This document shows, in pieces, positions 54,442 to 63,711 of a stretch of DNA of 64,000 bases. Each line of letters starts with the position of its first letter. The first letter of the stretch is position 1. Source of the DNA: Mesorhizobium sp. NZP2298 (lineage in GTDB: Bacteria; Pseudomonadota; Alphaproteobacteria; Rhizobiales; Rhizobiaceae); the NCBI RefSeq assembly GCF_013170825.1, contig NZ_CP033365.1, positions 2,740,001-2,804,000 on the forward strand. The letters are read 5' to 3'. The position numbers were made by a program, and so were the translations under genes. The notes under the pieces were generated by a model that did not search any database, was not told the DNA's origin, and saw only the letters and a program-made list of their open reading frames with translations.

Positions 54442-55598
54442 TGTTCAAGGACTTTGACAATGAAGACATCCGCGACGCCGTGCGTCGGCTCTGCGAGCAA
54501 TTTCCGGGCGAATACTGGCGCAAGCTCGACGCGGACCGCGCCTACCCGGTGGATTTCGTCAACGCGCTGACGGAGGCTGGTTATCTCGCGACCTTGATCC
54601 CCGAGGAATATGGCGGGTCCGGCTTGACGCTGTCGGCCGCGGCCGCCGTGCTCGAGGAGATCCAGCGAGCCGGGTGCAACGGTGCCGCATGCCATGCGCA
54701 GATGTACGTCATGGGGACAGTCCTGCGGCATGGCAATGCGTCTCAAAAGGAGCGGTATCTTCCGAAGATCGCCTCCGGCGAATTGAGACTGCAGGCGTTC
54801 GGCGTCACCGAGCCGACCAGCGGCACGGACACGACTTCGATCCGGACCTTCGCCCGCAAGGAGGGCGATCATTACGTCGTCAACGGCCAGAAGATCTGGA
54901 CAAGCCGAGCGGAATATTCCGACCTCATGCTCCTGCTCGCGCGGACCACTCCAAAGGACCAGGTGGCCAAACGGACCGACGGCCTGTCAGTGTTCATCCT
55001 GGACATGCGGGCGGCGCTTCAAGAGGGGCTGTCGATCCGGCCGATCCGGACGATGATGAACCACTCCACGACCGAGGTCTTTTTCGACAATGTCAAAGTC
55101 CCCGCCGAGAACCTGGTCGGAGAAGAGGGCAAGGGCTTCCGCTACATCCTGTCCGGGATGAATGCCGAGCGGATCCTGATCGCCGCCGAGTGCGTTGGCG
55201 ACGCCAAGTGGCTGATCAACAAGGCTTCCACTTACGCCAGTGACCGCAACGTCTTTGGCCGGGCCATCGGTGCCAACCAGGGCATCCAGTTTCCCATCGC
55301 CAAGGCCTATGCCAACATGCGCGCGGCCGAACTCATGGTCCGCGAGGCGACGCGGCTCTATGAAGCGGGCCTCGACTGTGGTGCCGAGGCCAACATGGCC
55401 AAGATGCTCGCCGCGGATGCTTCGAATGAAGCCGCCAACGCATGTGTCCAGACCCATGGCGGTTTCGGTTTCGCCGAAGAGTACGATGTCGAGCGCAAGT
55501 TCCGCGAAACCCGGCTTTACCAGGTCGCGCCGATCTCGACGAACCTTATCCTGTCCTACCTTTCCGAGCATGTGCTCGGAATGCCACGTTCCTATTGA
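54441..55598 (+). CDS. Acyl-CoA dehydrogenase-family protein
   Basis: This 385-residue acyl-CoA dehydrogenase fold shows FGVTEPTSGTDTT for FAD and substrate, VNGQKIWTSRAEYSD and QTHGGFGFAEEYDVER. The classical catalytic Glu near the C-terminus (in IYEGT of short- and medium-chain enzymes) is not found; the segment reads YQVAPISTN. The base may sit elsewhere, as in isovaleryl-CoA or long-chain enzymes, or the reaction may differ. The ATG at 54441 overlaps the preceding stop (TGATG), with GGAG upstream. Confidence 0.88.
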   Translation: MFKDFDNEDIRDAVRRLCEQFPGEYWRKLDADRAYPVDFVNALTEAGYLATLIPEEYGGSGLTLSAAAAVLEEIQRAGCNGAACHAQMYVMGTVLRHGNASQKERYLPKIASGELRLQAFGVTEPTSGTDTTSIRTFARKEGDHYVVNGQKIWTSRAEYSDLMLLLARTTPKDQVAKRTDGLSVFILDMRAALQEGLSIRPIRTMMNHSTTEVFFDNVKVPAENLVGEEGKGFRYILSGMNAERILIAAECVGDAKWLINKASTYASDRNVFGRAIGANQGIQFPIAKAYANMRAAELMVREATRLYEAGLDCGAEANMAKMLAADASNEAANACVQTHGGFGFAEEYDVERKFRETRLYQVAPISTNLILSYLSEHVLGMPRSY

Positions 55599-55609
55599 CG
55601 GGCGGTCAG

Positions 55610-56473
55610 GTGGACGCGACCGAACAGAAACCATTCGCGGAATGGATTGGCCGTCAGAGCGAGAGCTTCGATGTCGTTTCGGAACGTCTCGTGCGGAGTT
55701 TCAGGGCAATTTTTGAACCCAATCTCGCACCTTCGGCGGCACGCCAGGCGCCGCTTGGCATCCACTGGTGCCTGTCGCCGGCGATAGCCGGCATGGACCA
55801 GCTGGGTGCCGATGGCCATCCGGCCAAGAACCTGTCGCTGCCGCCTGTCCCGCTGCCGCGCCGCATGTGGGCGGGAGGTGAGCTCCGGGTGCTCGATGCT
55901 TTCCGAGTCGGCGATGAAGTTCGCCGAGTCTCCACCATCCGCGACATTGTCCGCAAGCAAGGCCGGTCTGGTGAGCTGTGGTTTGTCGCTGTCGGCCATG
56001 ACTATCACTCAGATCGTGGCCTGGTGCTGAGCGAACGGCAGGATATCGTTTACCGGGAAGCGGCCACGCCGGGGGACGGTGCTCGTCCCAACAATACACC
56101 CGCGGCGCCGGCGATACTCCAGCCCGCTGGAAAGGTATGGTCGGTCGTTCCGTCGCCCACGCTGCTCTTTCGCTACTCGGCCATCACTTTCAATGGCCAC
56201 CGCATCCACTATGACCTGCCTTACGCGACCAAGGCGGAGGGATATGAAGGGCTGGTGGTCCACGGCCCCCTCCAGGCGACGCTGCTCCTGAATCTCGCGG
56301 CGTCCCGACGCGCGGATTTACCCTTGACGTTTCGCTACCGTGGCCTTGCCCCTGCAATCGCGGACCGTGAACTGACCTTCAGGGCCGGCATGGATGGGCA
56401 GCGGTTCTGGGCGCAAGGCGGGAATGGCGCCGTGCACATGGAAGCTGATATCGACCAGGGACCGGCCCGATGA
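55610..56473 (+). CDS. ich: MaoC-type hydratase, itaconyl-CoA/mesaconyl-CoA hydratase-like
   Basis: This protein of about 287 residues has two hot-dog halves. The N-terminal half is FAS1-like, with PLPRRMWAGGELRVLDAFRVGD; the C-terminal half has TFNGHRIHYDLPYATKAEGYEGLVVHGP, the signature of mesaconyl-C4-CoA and itaconyl-CoA hydratases. It adds water to give citramalyl-CoA. The start is a GTG at 55610, 12 nt after the dehydrogenase stop; the longer frame overlapping that gene is rejected. The stop overlaps the lyase start as ATGA. Confidence 0.85.
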   Translation: MDATEQKPFAEWIGRQSESFDVVSERLVRSFRAIFEPNLAPSAARQAPLGIHWCLSPAIAGMDQLGADGHPAKNLSLPPVPLPRRMWAGGELRVLDAFRVGDEVRRVSTIRDIVRKQGRSGELWFVAVGHDYHSDRGLVLSERQDIVYREAATPGDGARPNNTPAAPAILQPAGKVWSVVPSPTLLFRYSAITFNGHRIHYDLPYATKAEGYEGLVVHGPLQATLLLNLAASRRADLPLTFRYRGLAPAIADRELTFRAGMDGQRFWAQGGNGAVHMEADIDQGPAR

Positions 56474-57300
56474 TCGCGCCCATATCAAGTACGCCTGTCG
56501 CGCCCTTGTTTGTGCCGGCCGACCGCCCCGAGCGTTTTGAAAAGGCAGACCGGTCTGGAGCCGACGCGGTCATTGTCGATCTCGAGGACGCTGTTGCACC
56601 CGCCGCCAAGGATGGTGCCCGCTCGAACCTTTACCATGCCCTGAGATTGCAGAACCCCACCTTCGTCCGGGTGAACAGCGAAGACAGCGGCTGGTACGAT
56701 GCCGACCTTGCCGCCGTCAGGGCATTCGGGCTTCGACGCATCTGCCTGCCAAAGGCGGAGTCCGTGGCAACGCTCGACGCGATCATCGAGACCCTCGGTG
56801 AGGACGTCGAGATCATGGCGTTGATCGAGACCGCCAGGGGCCTGGAGGCGGCGGCCGCCCTGGCCGCCCACCCGCATGTCGCAAGATTGGCGTTTGGCCC
56901 CGCGGACTTCGCCCTGGACCTGGGTGCGGCAGCTTCCGATGCGATCAAAGCGCATGCCTTGATGCGGCTGGCTGTCGCAAGCAGGGCCGCCGGGAAGGCC
57001 CTGCCGTTGGACGGCCCGTCCTTCGAAGTCGCGGATACCACCAAACTGGCCTCCGAATGCCGGCAAGCCTTGAATCATGGGGCCGGCGGGAAGCTTTGCA
57101 TACACCCCGCCCAAACGTCGGATGTCATCGCGGCCTTTCGGCCAAGCGCCGAGCAACTGGGCTGGGCGCAGCGTGTCGTCGACGCGGCCCAGGATGGCGC
57201 GGCGCGCCTTATCGACGGCAAAATGATCGACGCTCCCATTATCGCCCAGGCCCGGGCGATTCTCCTGCGGGGCCGTTCGCAATCCGGCAAAGGTGTCTGA
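56470..57300 (+). CDS. ccl: CitE-type lyase, (S)-citramalyl-CoA lyase-like
   Basis: This 276-residue CitE/HpcH-family TIM barrel shows LFVPADRPERFEKA, VDLEDAV with a metal-binding Asp/Glu, ALIETARG and FGPADFALDLG. It would cut citramalyl-CoA to acetyl-CoA and pyruvate, ending itaconate breakdown. It is the last gene of the operon, followed by a hairpin at 57461. A malyl-CoA/methylmalyl-CoA lyase is the alternative by sequence alone. Confidence 0.82.
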   Translation: MIAPISSTPVAPLFVPADRPERFEKADRSGADAVIVDLEDAVAPAAKDGARSNLYHALRLQNPTFVRVNSEDSGWYDADLAAVRAFGLRRICLPKAESVATLDAIIETLGEDVEIMALIETARGLEAAAALAAHPHVARLAFGPADFALDLGAAASDAIKAHALMRLAVASRAAGKALPLDGPSFEVADTTKLASECRQALNHGAGGKLCIHPAQTSDVIAAFRPSAEQLGWAQRVVDAAQDGAARLIDGKMIDAPIIAQARAILLRGRSQSGKGV

Positions 57301-57460
57301 ACACGGCCGTATTCGCGACACTTCCCGGCAAGATCAAAGACAAGGATCCACGGCCCGATGCGCTGCCGCTGGCCCAGGCGTCTCATTCGACATCGAGTGA
57401 GACCGCCGGCCCGGCGATTTCGCCATAATCGCACGACGTTGCGATGCGGCCTTCAAGGAA

Positions 57461-57488
57461 ATGTTGGGCGCGGTCGCCCGCCCAACAT
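57461..57488. terminator. Stem-loop between convergent ccl and MDR genes
   Basis: A perfect 10-bp inverted repeat (ATGTTGGGCG / CGCCCAACAT) with an 8-nt loop lies in the 243-bp gap between the rightward lyase and leftward MDR genes. It has no T run and is probably a bidirectional terminator. Nothing else was seen in the gap. Confidence 0.65.
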
Positions 57489-57543
57489 CGATCCGATCAC
57501 CGTTGGGATCGCAAAGGATCGGTTTTCCGGCCAGGTGTTGCTG

Positions 57544-58557
57544 TCAGGGTTCTATGACCACCTTGCCGTAGACCTGCCGGTCGTCCAGCAGTCGCATGGC
57601 CTCGCCGGCCTCCTCGAGGGAAAACCGCCGTGGGTGGAGCGCCGGCTTCAGCTTGCCGCCTTTGACGAGGTCGAGCAGCGCCAGCACGTCGTCGCGCGAC
57701 CAGCCGTTCGAGCCGACAATGTTCAGTTCGAAGGTCCAGATCAGGCGCAGATCCTCGTGTGGATCGTAGCCGGCCGTGGCACCGCATGTCAGCAGCCGGC
57801 CATCCCGGCGCATGACGCGAAGCGACGGCACCCAGGTGTCGCCGCCGGTGAAGTTGACGACGACATCGATGCCGCCTTCGTCGCGTCCGAAGACCCGCGC
57901 CCGGCCGAACTGTCGCCGGCATTCCGCCACCCAGTCTCCCTGCGCGTAATTGATGCCGACATCGGCACCCAACGCCTTCAGGCGATCGAGCTTTTCGTCA
58001 CTCGACGCGCAAGCGATCACCGTCGCGCCGGCCTGTTTGGCAAGCTGCACGCAACACGTGCCGACGCCGCCGGACGCACCGAGGATCAGCACCTTCTCGC
58101 CCGGCTTGATCTTGCCCCGCGTCATCATCATGCGATAGGCGGTGCCATAGGCCACGGGCAGTGCGGCGGCGTCCGCGAAGCTCACGTCGTCGGCCAGCGG
58201 AATGATCATGTGGGCGGGAACCCGGACCAGTTCGGCGAGCCCGCCGTCGAAGGTCTCGCCGAGCAATCCGCCCTTGACGCGGTCGATCGGGTCGACAAGC
58301 ACGCGCTGCCCCGCGCTCAGGCCCTGGACATTCTCGCCCACGGCCGCGATCTCGCCCGCGACATCGATGCCGAGGATGAGCGGCATGTTTATCTTGATGC
58401 CCGGCATGCCCTTGCGGGTGAAGACGTCATGATAGTTGAGCGTGCAGGCGCGCACCCTGACCACCACGTCGTCCGTGCCGGGTATCGGATCGCTGTAGGA
58501 CGGCTCATGGACCATCCGGTCGAGACCACCATGTTCATAGGTTACGACGGCACGCAT
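57544..58557 (-). CDS. MDR-family quinone-oxidoreductase-like dehydrogenase
   Basis: This 337-residue medium-chain dehydrogenase/reductase has the Rossmann loop LGASGGVGTCCVQLAK. The zinc-ligand positions of alcohol dehydrogenases are absent (ACTLNYHD where a Cys would lie, LGIDVAGE where GHE would lie, no four-Cys lobe), so it is of the zinc-free quinone oxidoreductase or enoyl-reductase type. The ATG at 58557 has AAGGGAG upstream. It is the last gene of the leftward operon and starts 56 nt after the acyl-CoA ligase gene. Confidence 0.87.
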   Translation of the reverse strand: MRAVVTYEHGGLDRMVHEPSYSDPIPGTDDVVVRVRACTLNYHDVFTRKGMPGIKINMPLILGIDVAGEIAAVGENVQGLSAGQRVLVDPIDRVKGGLLGETFDGGLAELVRVPAHMIIPLADDVSFADAAALPVAYGTAYRMMMTRGKIKPGEKVLILGASGGVGTCCVQLAKQAGATVIACASSDEKLDRLKALGADVGINYAQGDWVAECRRQFGRARVFGRDEGGIDVVVNFTGGDTWVPSLRVMRRDGRLLTCGATAGYDPHEDLRLIWTFELNIVGSNGWSRDDVLALLDLVKGGKLKPALHPRRFSLEEAGEAMRLLDDRQVYGKVVIEP

Positions 58558-58613
58558 GCTGATCTCCCTTGTATCGCTTCTTGTCTTGTCTCGAGTGGCG
58601 ACGAGCCAGCTGA

Positions 58614-60182
58614 CTAGCCCAGTGTTCCAAAGCGCTCGATCATCATCCGCTGCACGACCTTGCGGTCGATCTTGCCCGGCCCATTGAGCGGCAGCTCTTC
58701 GGTGAAGACGATCTTGCGCGGATGGGCATAGGCAGGGCCGACCGATAGGCAGAACTGCTTGAGTTCCTCCTCGGTGATATCGCGGCCCTTGGCCTTGACC
58801 ACCATCGCCACGGGCACTTCGCCCTTGATGCGGTGCGGGACCGGCACCACCGAGGCTTCGGCGACGGCGGGATTGCGCAGCAGCATGTTCTCGATCTCGA
58901 GCGGATAGACATTCTCGCCGCCTGAATTGAACATGTCGTCGGTGCGGCCGCGGAAATAGAAGAAGCCGTCGTCGTCCTTGGAAAAGACATCGCCGGTGCT
59001 GAGCCAACCGTCCTTCAGCCTTTGCCTGTTGACCTCCGGCAGCTTCCAGTAGCCAGGCGTCACGCCCGGATTGCGTACCAGCAATTCACCGTAGGACGGG
59101 TCTTCATTGCCGGCCGCGTCAACGAGCTTCACTTCGCCCTCGGGCCAGATCACGCCGCAGCTGCCATGTGGGACGGCGCGTCCATCCGTCGGCGTGCCGA
59201 TCATCACCGGTCCGCCTTCGGTCAAGCCGTAGCTCTCCGAGGCAGCGACACCGAAGGCCGCTTCGACGGCGTCGAGCAGCTCCTTGGGCGTGGGCGCCGA
59301 GCCGATCTTCAGGCCCTTCAGCGCCGAGAAATCGAGCGTCTCGATCAGGTCGCGCTCCTGGAGGAGCAGCGTGAACACCGCCGGAACCGCGCCGGCATGG
59401 GTGCAGCGGTAATCCGCCAGGGTCTGGAGGAAGCGGCGCGGCTCGAAATTCGGCAACAGCACCACCGAGGCGCCCCAGCTCAACATCGGCTTGATGGCGC
59501 CGGCCATGGCGTTCTTGTGGTAGAGCGGAACCGCCGCCAGCGCCCGGTGCTCGGGCAGACCCGGCCAGTATTTCTGCAGGCAGCGAAGCCACCACACTTG
59601 TCCGGCATGGGTGAGCACGACGCCCTTGGGCCGGCCGGTCGAACCCGACGTGTAGGGCTGGAAGGAGGGATGGTCATCCGACAGCCGGGCTGGATCGAAC
59701 CGCGGCTCGGTTGCCGACAGCGCCGCCTCGTAGTCCAGCCAGCCGGGTCGCGACGTCTCGAAGGCGATTTTCACCTCGCATCCGATCAGCTCCGCAAGCG
59801 GGGCGACGTGCGGATTCGCCGCTTCCTCGACGAGGGCGCCGACGCATTCGGCATCCCGCATTATGTACTCCAGCGTGTCGGCGCCGAGCTTGGTGTTGAG
59901 AGGAACCGGAACGATGCCGGCGCGCATCGCGCCGAAGAAGGTTTCGACAAACTCGAAGCGATTGCTGACCGACAAAGCCAGCCGGTCGCCGGGCTTCAGG
60001 CCGCTGTCGACCAGAAGACGGGCCGCCCTGTCGAGCCGGTTCTCAAGTTCGCGATAAAGCACCTCGCGTGGCTGGTCGCGCGACAGGTCGATGATGGCGA
60101 CGTTGTCGGGGTAAAGGCCGGCGGCATCGTGGTTCCAGTAGCCAAGATTGTTCCAGCGCGGATTGTCTGGCGTGATCGGCAT
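58614..60182 (-). CDS. Acyl-CoA synthetase (AMP-binding)
   Basis: This full-length 522-residue ANL-superfamily ligase has YTSGSTGRPKGVV, YGLTEGGP, STGDVFSKD and the C-terminal GENVYPLEIE hinge plus the catalytic Lys in GKIDRKVV. It activates a carboxylic acid as CoA ester. Context (a branched-chain-type ABC importer, thioesterase and VOC protein in the operon) suggests an imported aromatic or branched acid, but the substrate is unknown. The ribosome site is weak; the ATG at 60182 fits the family start. Confidence 0.9.
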   Translation of the reverse strand: MPITPDNPRWNNLGYWNHDAAGLYPDNVAIIDLSRDQPREVLYRELENRLDRAARLLVDSGLKPGDRLALSVSNRFEFVETFFGAMRAGIVPVPLNTKLGADTLEYIMRDAECVGALVEEAANPHVAPLAELIGCEVKIAFETSRPGWLDYEAALSATEPRFDPARLSDDHPSFQPYTSGSTGRPKGVVLTHAGQVWWLRCLQKYWPGLPEHRALAAVPLYHKNAMAGAIKPMLSWGASVVLLPNFEPRRFLQTLADYRCTHAGAVPAVFTLLLQERDLIETLDFSALKGLKIGSAPTPKELLDAVEAAFGVAASESYGLTEGGPVMIGTPTDGRAVPHGSCGVIWPEGEVKLVDAAGNEDPSYGELLVRNPGVTPGYWKLPEVNRQRLKDGWLSTGDVFSKDDDGFFYFRGRTDDMFNSGGENVYPLEIENMLLRNPAVAEASVVPVPHRIKGEVPVAMVVKAKGRDITEEELKQFCLSVGPAYAHPRKIVFTEELPLNGPGKIDRKVVQRMMIERFGTLG

Positions 60183-60221
60183 GGCAGGCTCGCTTTCGAA
60201 AAATCGTATGGTCTGGCGCGG

Positions 60222-60848
60222 TCAGGAGGCCGTGAGAACGACCTCACCCCGGGGTGATTGCAGGACGGCGAGGAACCCCGGTTGGGCAGCGAGCCGTACA
60301 GGCACGTCGATGCCCATTTCGCGATAGACCCGCGACAGCGCTTCGGCTTGCGGATGCAGCACGGTGAACTCGCGCAGTGTACAGCCGACGGGCGTGCTCG
60401 CGGCGGGATGCGGCGATGCCTTCCAGTCGATGGCAAAGGGGATCATCTCGCCGAACGTGGTATCCTCGATGTAGAGACAGGCCCAGTCGAGCCGCACCCC
60501 GTCCGGCCGCGTCCTGCCCATTTCGATCGGGCCCCTGGTGCGGATGCCCGCTCGGCTTGCCGCCGCCGCATAGGCGTCGAGGTTCCTGGTGCGCACGGCA
60601 AAGGTGGCAAGCCCGGGGTGGGCGAGGGCGGCGATGCTGCCGCCGCGATTGCCTTCGAGCGATTGCGCCGGATCGGGCGAAATGATTTCCAGATAGGTGG
60701 CGCCAAGCGAAAGCAGGCTGTTGCGCGTGCCGAAGCCGGGATGCGAGCCGCCCCGGGCCGGATCGACGCCGGTGAGCTTGCCGATAAGTGCCGACCCGGC
60801 ATCGAGATCGGGCGCCGCCCACAGAATATGATCGAGTTCGACGCTCAT
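60222..60848 (-). CDS. VOC/glyoxalase-like domain protein
   Basis: This 208-residue protein is of the glyoxalase-like (VOC) type with the LDHILWAAPDLDAGSA start and repeated beta-alpha units. An Asp/His pair in VELDH might bind metal; no classical dioxygenase ligand set is clear. It lies between the thioesterase and the ligase in a catabolic operon. It may be an isomerase/epimerase-like or binding protein acting on a CoA ester. GGAAGGA lies upstream of the ATG. Confidence 0.75.
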   Translation of the reverse strand: MSVELDHILWAAPDLDAGSALIGKLTGVDPARGGSHPGFGTRNSLLSLGATYLEIISPDPAQSLEGNRGGSIAALAHPGLATFAVRTRNLDAYAAAASRAGIRTRGPIEMGRTRPDGVRLDWACLYIEDTTFGEMIPFAIDWKASPHPAASTPVGCTLREFTVLHPQAEALSRVYREMGIDVPVRLAAQPGFLAVLQSPRGEVVLTAS

Positions 60849-60862
60849 GTCGGTCCTTCCTG

Positions 60863-61285
60863 TCAGTCCTTGCGCAACAGCGTCAGGTAGACGCCGCGCC
60901 CGCTGGCAACGAGCCTGTCCTGTTCATCGAACACCTTGGCTTCGGCGGTCGCCAGCGTCCCGCCCAATTTGATGATGGTCGCACGGGCCACGAGGGCGCC
61001 GGGCAATGCGGCGCGATGATAGTCCACCCGCATATCGACGGTCGGCACGCCTCGGCCGATCTTCGCGGCGACCGCATAGTCGCCGGCAAGATCGATCAGC
61101 GCCGCCAGGATGCCGCCATGTGTGTAGCGCACCACCGGATCCGACACGAACTCCTCGCGCCACGGCAGCAGGATTTCCACGCCGTCCGCGGACATCGACT
61201 TGAGGGTCACCCCGAGCCATCGATGAAACGGGGCGTCGCGAACCATGCCATCCAACGCCTCGAAATCCACTGCGGCGTCAGCCAT
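60863..61285 (-). CDS. Hot-dog thioesterase, PaaI-like
   Basis: This 140-residue single hot-dog protein has the HGGILAALIDLAGD signature of the PaaI group, which frees CoA from stalled aryl- or acyl-CoA. The ATG at 61285 has a strong GGGAGG at 5 nt and overlaps the LivF stop by 8 bp. The longer frame upstream is a shadow. In the operon it may rescue CoA when the ligase product cannot be used. Confidence 0.87.
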   Translation of the reverse strand: MADAAVDFEALDGMVRDAPFHRWLGVTLKSMSADGVEILLPWREEFVSDPVVRYTHGGILAALIDLAGDYAVAAKIGRGVPTVDMRVDYHRAALPGALVARATIIKLGGTLATAEAKVFDEQDRLVASGRGVYLTLLRKD

Positions 61286-62003
61286 GAAATCCTCCCAGAT
61301 AAAGATCGGCGACCTTCGGATCGCGGGCCAGGGCCGGCCCTTCGCCCTCATAGGCATTGCGGCCGAGGTCCAGCACATATCCGCGATGCGACATGGCCAG
61401 CGCCCGGGTGGCGTTCTGCTCGACCATCAGGATCGTGACGCCGGACTTGTTGATCGCAGACACCTGTTGGAACATCACGTCGACGAACCGCGGCGCAAGA
61501 CCGGCTGTCGGCTCATCGAGCAGCAGCACCTTCGGCTCCGGCATCAGCGCCCGCGCCATGGCCAGCATCTGCCGCTCGCCGCCCGAAAGGCTTCCGGCCA
61601 TCTGCCGCCGCCGCTCGCGCAGCCTCGGAAAAAGCTCGTACATGAGTTCCAGCCGCTGTTTCAGCTGGAGGTCGCGACGTGGCTTCAGGCCGATCTCGAG
61701 GTTCTCCTCGACAGGCATCGTCTCGAACACGTTCTCGCGCTGCGGGACATACCCCAAACCCTGGCGGACGATCGTGCTCGGCGGCAGGCCGGCTATATCC
61801 TTGTCATCGAGCGCAATCGTTCCGCTCTTTGGCGCCACCAGGCCGACAAGCGCCTTGAGCAGCGTCGATTTGCCGGCGCCGTTGGGGCCGACGACGGTGA
61901 CGATCTCGTGCTGCCGCACCGTGATGCTGACGCCGTTCAGAATATCAAGCTGAGGCACGTAGCCGGCAATGAGAGAGGCGATGGTGAGCACATTGGGCTT
62001 CAT
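61278..62003 (-). CDS. ABC transporter ATPase, LivF type, second system
   Basis: This 241-residue ATPase has Walker A GPNGAGKSTLL, signature LSGGERQM, Walker B LLLDEPTAGLAP and His switch VEQN. It overlaps LivG by 4 bp and the thioesterase by 8 bp. It belongs to the transporter at the right end of the window. Confidence 0.92.
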   Translation of the reverse strand: MKPNVLTIASLIAGYVPQLDILNGVSITVRQHEIVTVVGPNGAGKSTLLKALVGLVAPKSGTIALDDKDIAGLPPSTIVRQGLGYVPQRENVFETMPVEENLEIGLKPRRDLQLKQRLELMYELFPRLRERRRQMAGSLSGGERQMLAMARALMPEPKVLLLDEPTAGLAPRFVDVMFQQVSAINKSGVTILMVEQNATRALAMSHRGYVLDLGRNAYEGEGPALARDPKVADLYLGGFHG

Positions 62004-62788
62004 GCCGCCGCCTCCGGGGACGGACTGCCGAGATAGGCTTCGACGACACCGGGATCGGCGCGCACCTGCGCCGGCGTGCCGGCCGAGATGACACGGCCCT
62101 GAGCCATCACGACGACGCGGTCGGCGCGGCTCATCACAATGTCCATGTCGTGTTCGACGAACAGGAAAGTGGTGCCGCGTTGTTCCCGCAGCGCGGCGAT
62201 GTGGTCGAGAATGGCGCGGCCAAGCGTCGGATTGACTCCAGCCATGGGCTCGTCGAGCAGCACCATGGAGGGCTCGGTCATGAGCGCCCGTGCGATTTCC
62301 AGAAGCTTGCGCTGGCCTCCCGAGAGCGCGCCGGCATAGTCCTGTGCCTTGTCGCGCAGACCAAATGTCTCGAGCAAGCCCGCGGCCCGTGCGTGCGCGG
62401 CGGCCTCGGCGGCCCTGGCGCGTCCTGGCCCGACAAGCAGCGAGATGAGGTGTTCGCCGGGCTGGCGCGGCGCGGCGAGCAGCATGTTGTCGATGACCGA
62501 CATGCCGGCGAGGACCCGCGTCAACTGGAAGGTACGCACCATGCCGAGTTGCGCGATCCTGTGGGGCGCCATGCCGCCGATCGATCGTCCGGCGAAGCGG
62601 ATGGCGCCGGAGTCCAGCTTGGCAAAGCCGCTCAGCAGATCGAACATCGTCGTCTTGCCGGCGCCATTGGGGCCGATCAGCGCCGTGATCGAGCCGCGCT
62701 CGACACTGAAACTCGCGCCATCGACGGCGCGAAGGCCGTCGAAATCCTTGACCGCGTCGGCCACCTCCAGGATGGTTTCGGTGCTCAT
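62000..62788 (-). CDS. ABC transporter ATPase, LivG type, second system
   Basis: This 262-residue ATPase has Walker A GPNGAGKTTMF, signature LSGGQRKL (a good consensus, unlike the LivG at 11951), Walker B MVLLDEPMAGVNP and His switch FVEHDM. The ATG at 62788 overlaps the LivM stop as ATGA; the long frame beyond it is a shadow. Confidence 0.92.
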   Translation of the reverse strand: MSTETILEVADAVKDFDGLRAVDGASFSVERGSITALIGPNGAGKTTMFDLLSGFAKLDSGAIRFAGRSIGGMAPHRIAQLGMVRTFQLTRVLAGMSVIDNMLLAAPRQPGEHLISLLVGPGRARAAEAAAHARAAGLLETFGLRDKAQDYAGALSGGQRKLLEIARALMTEPSMVLLDEPMAGVNPTLGRAILDHIAALREQRGTTFLFVEHDMDIVMSRADRVVVMAQGRVISAGTPAQVRADPGVVEAYLGSPSPEAAA

Positions 62789-63711
62789 GGCCGCACCTTC
62801 ATCTCGTTGACATTGCCGAGCAGGCCCTGCGGCCGCAGCCGGCTGATCAGGAGCAGAAACAGGCCCACGATGACGAAGCGCAACGAGGCCTGCTGGCCGG
62901 CCGACAGCGATGTCTCGATCAGCCTGGTGCCTTCCAGGAGTATCCAGAACAGCACGCTGCCGAGCGCCACGCCGCCATAGCTGGCGAAGCCGCCCAGCAC
63001 CAGCAGCGCATAACCGAAGAAGGTGAATGTCGGATCGAAGACGGTCGGGTAGAGATAGGTGACGTTGAGCGCGACGAAGAAGCCGGCGACCGCCGCCAGC
63101 GCCGCCGCCAGGGCGAGCGATTGGAGCTTGTAGGCGAACACGTCCTTGCCAAGCGCGGCGGTGGCATCCTCGTCCTCGCGAATGCCGCGCAGCACACGGC
63201 CCCACGGGGTTGCCTGCAAGGCCCTGAGCATCAGAAGAAGCGCGATGAAGACCAGCCACACCACGATGAACAGCGGCAGTTGCGTGTAGCTGCCGAGCCC
63301 GATCACGGCGAGCCATGGGAGCATCCAGTCCGACACGGCGCGCCATTCGGCGTCGAAGCCGAGAACACCCTGGTTGCCGCCTGAGAAGGCCGCGTTCTGC
63401 AAGGTGTATCTGACGATCTCGGCGAAGGCGATGGTGGCAATGGCGAAGTGGTCCGAACGCAGGCGCAGCGACGCGATACCGACGAACAGGCCTGCCAGAA
63501 CGGCCAGCACAATGCCCGCCGGCAGCGCCAGCCAAAGCGACCAGCCGCGGTCGACGACCAGGATGCCAACCGTATAGGCGCCAATCGCCATGAAGCCGGC
63601 CTGGCCGAAGTTCAACAGGCCGGTGAAGCCCGCATTGAGCTGCAGGCCGAGCGTGAATATGCCGTATATGCCTGCAAGGACGCCGACATTGATCCAGAAA
63701 TCGATGCTCAT
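62785..63711 (-). CDS. ABC transporter permease, LivM type, second system
   Basis: This 308-residue permease has the LivM-type GLLNFGQAGFMAIGAY segment and the late LGGFASYGGVALGS loop. The start at 63711 overlaps the LivH stop as ATGA; the 38-codon extension is rejected. It has about eight to nine membrane segments. Confidence 0.92.
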   Translation of the reverse strand: MSIDFWINVGVLAGIYGIFTLGLQLNAGFTGLLNFGQAGFMAIGAYTVGILVVDRGWSLWLALPAGIVLAVLAGLFVGIASLRLRSDHFAIATIAFAEIVRYTLQNAAFSGGNQGVLGFDAEWRAVSDWMLPWLAVIGLGSYTQLPLFIVVWLVFIALLLMLRALQATPWGRVLRGIREDEDATAALGKDVFAYKLQSLALAAALAAVAGFFVALNVTYLYPTVFDPTFTFFGYALLVLGGFASYGGVALGSVLFWILLEGTRLIETSLSAGQQASLRFVIVGLFLLLISRLRPQGLLGNVNEMKVRP

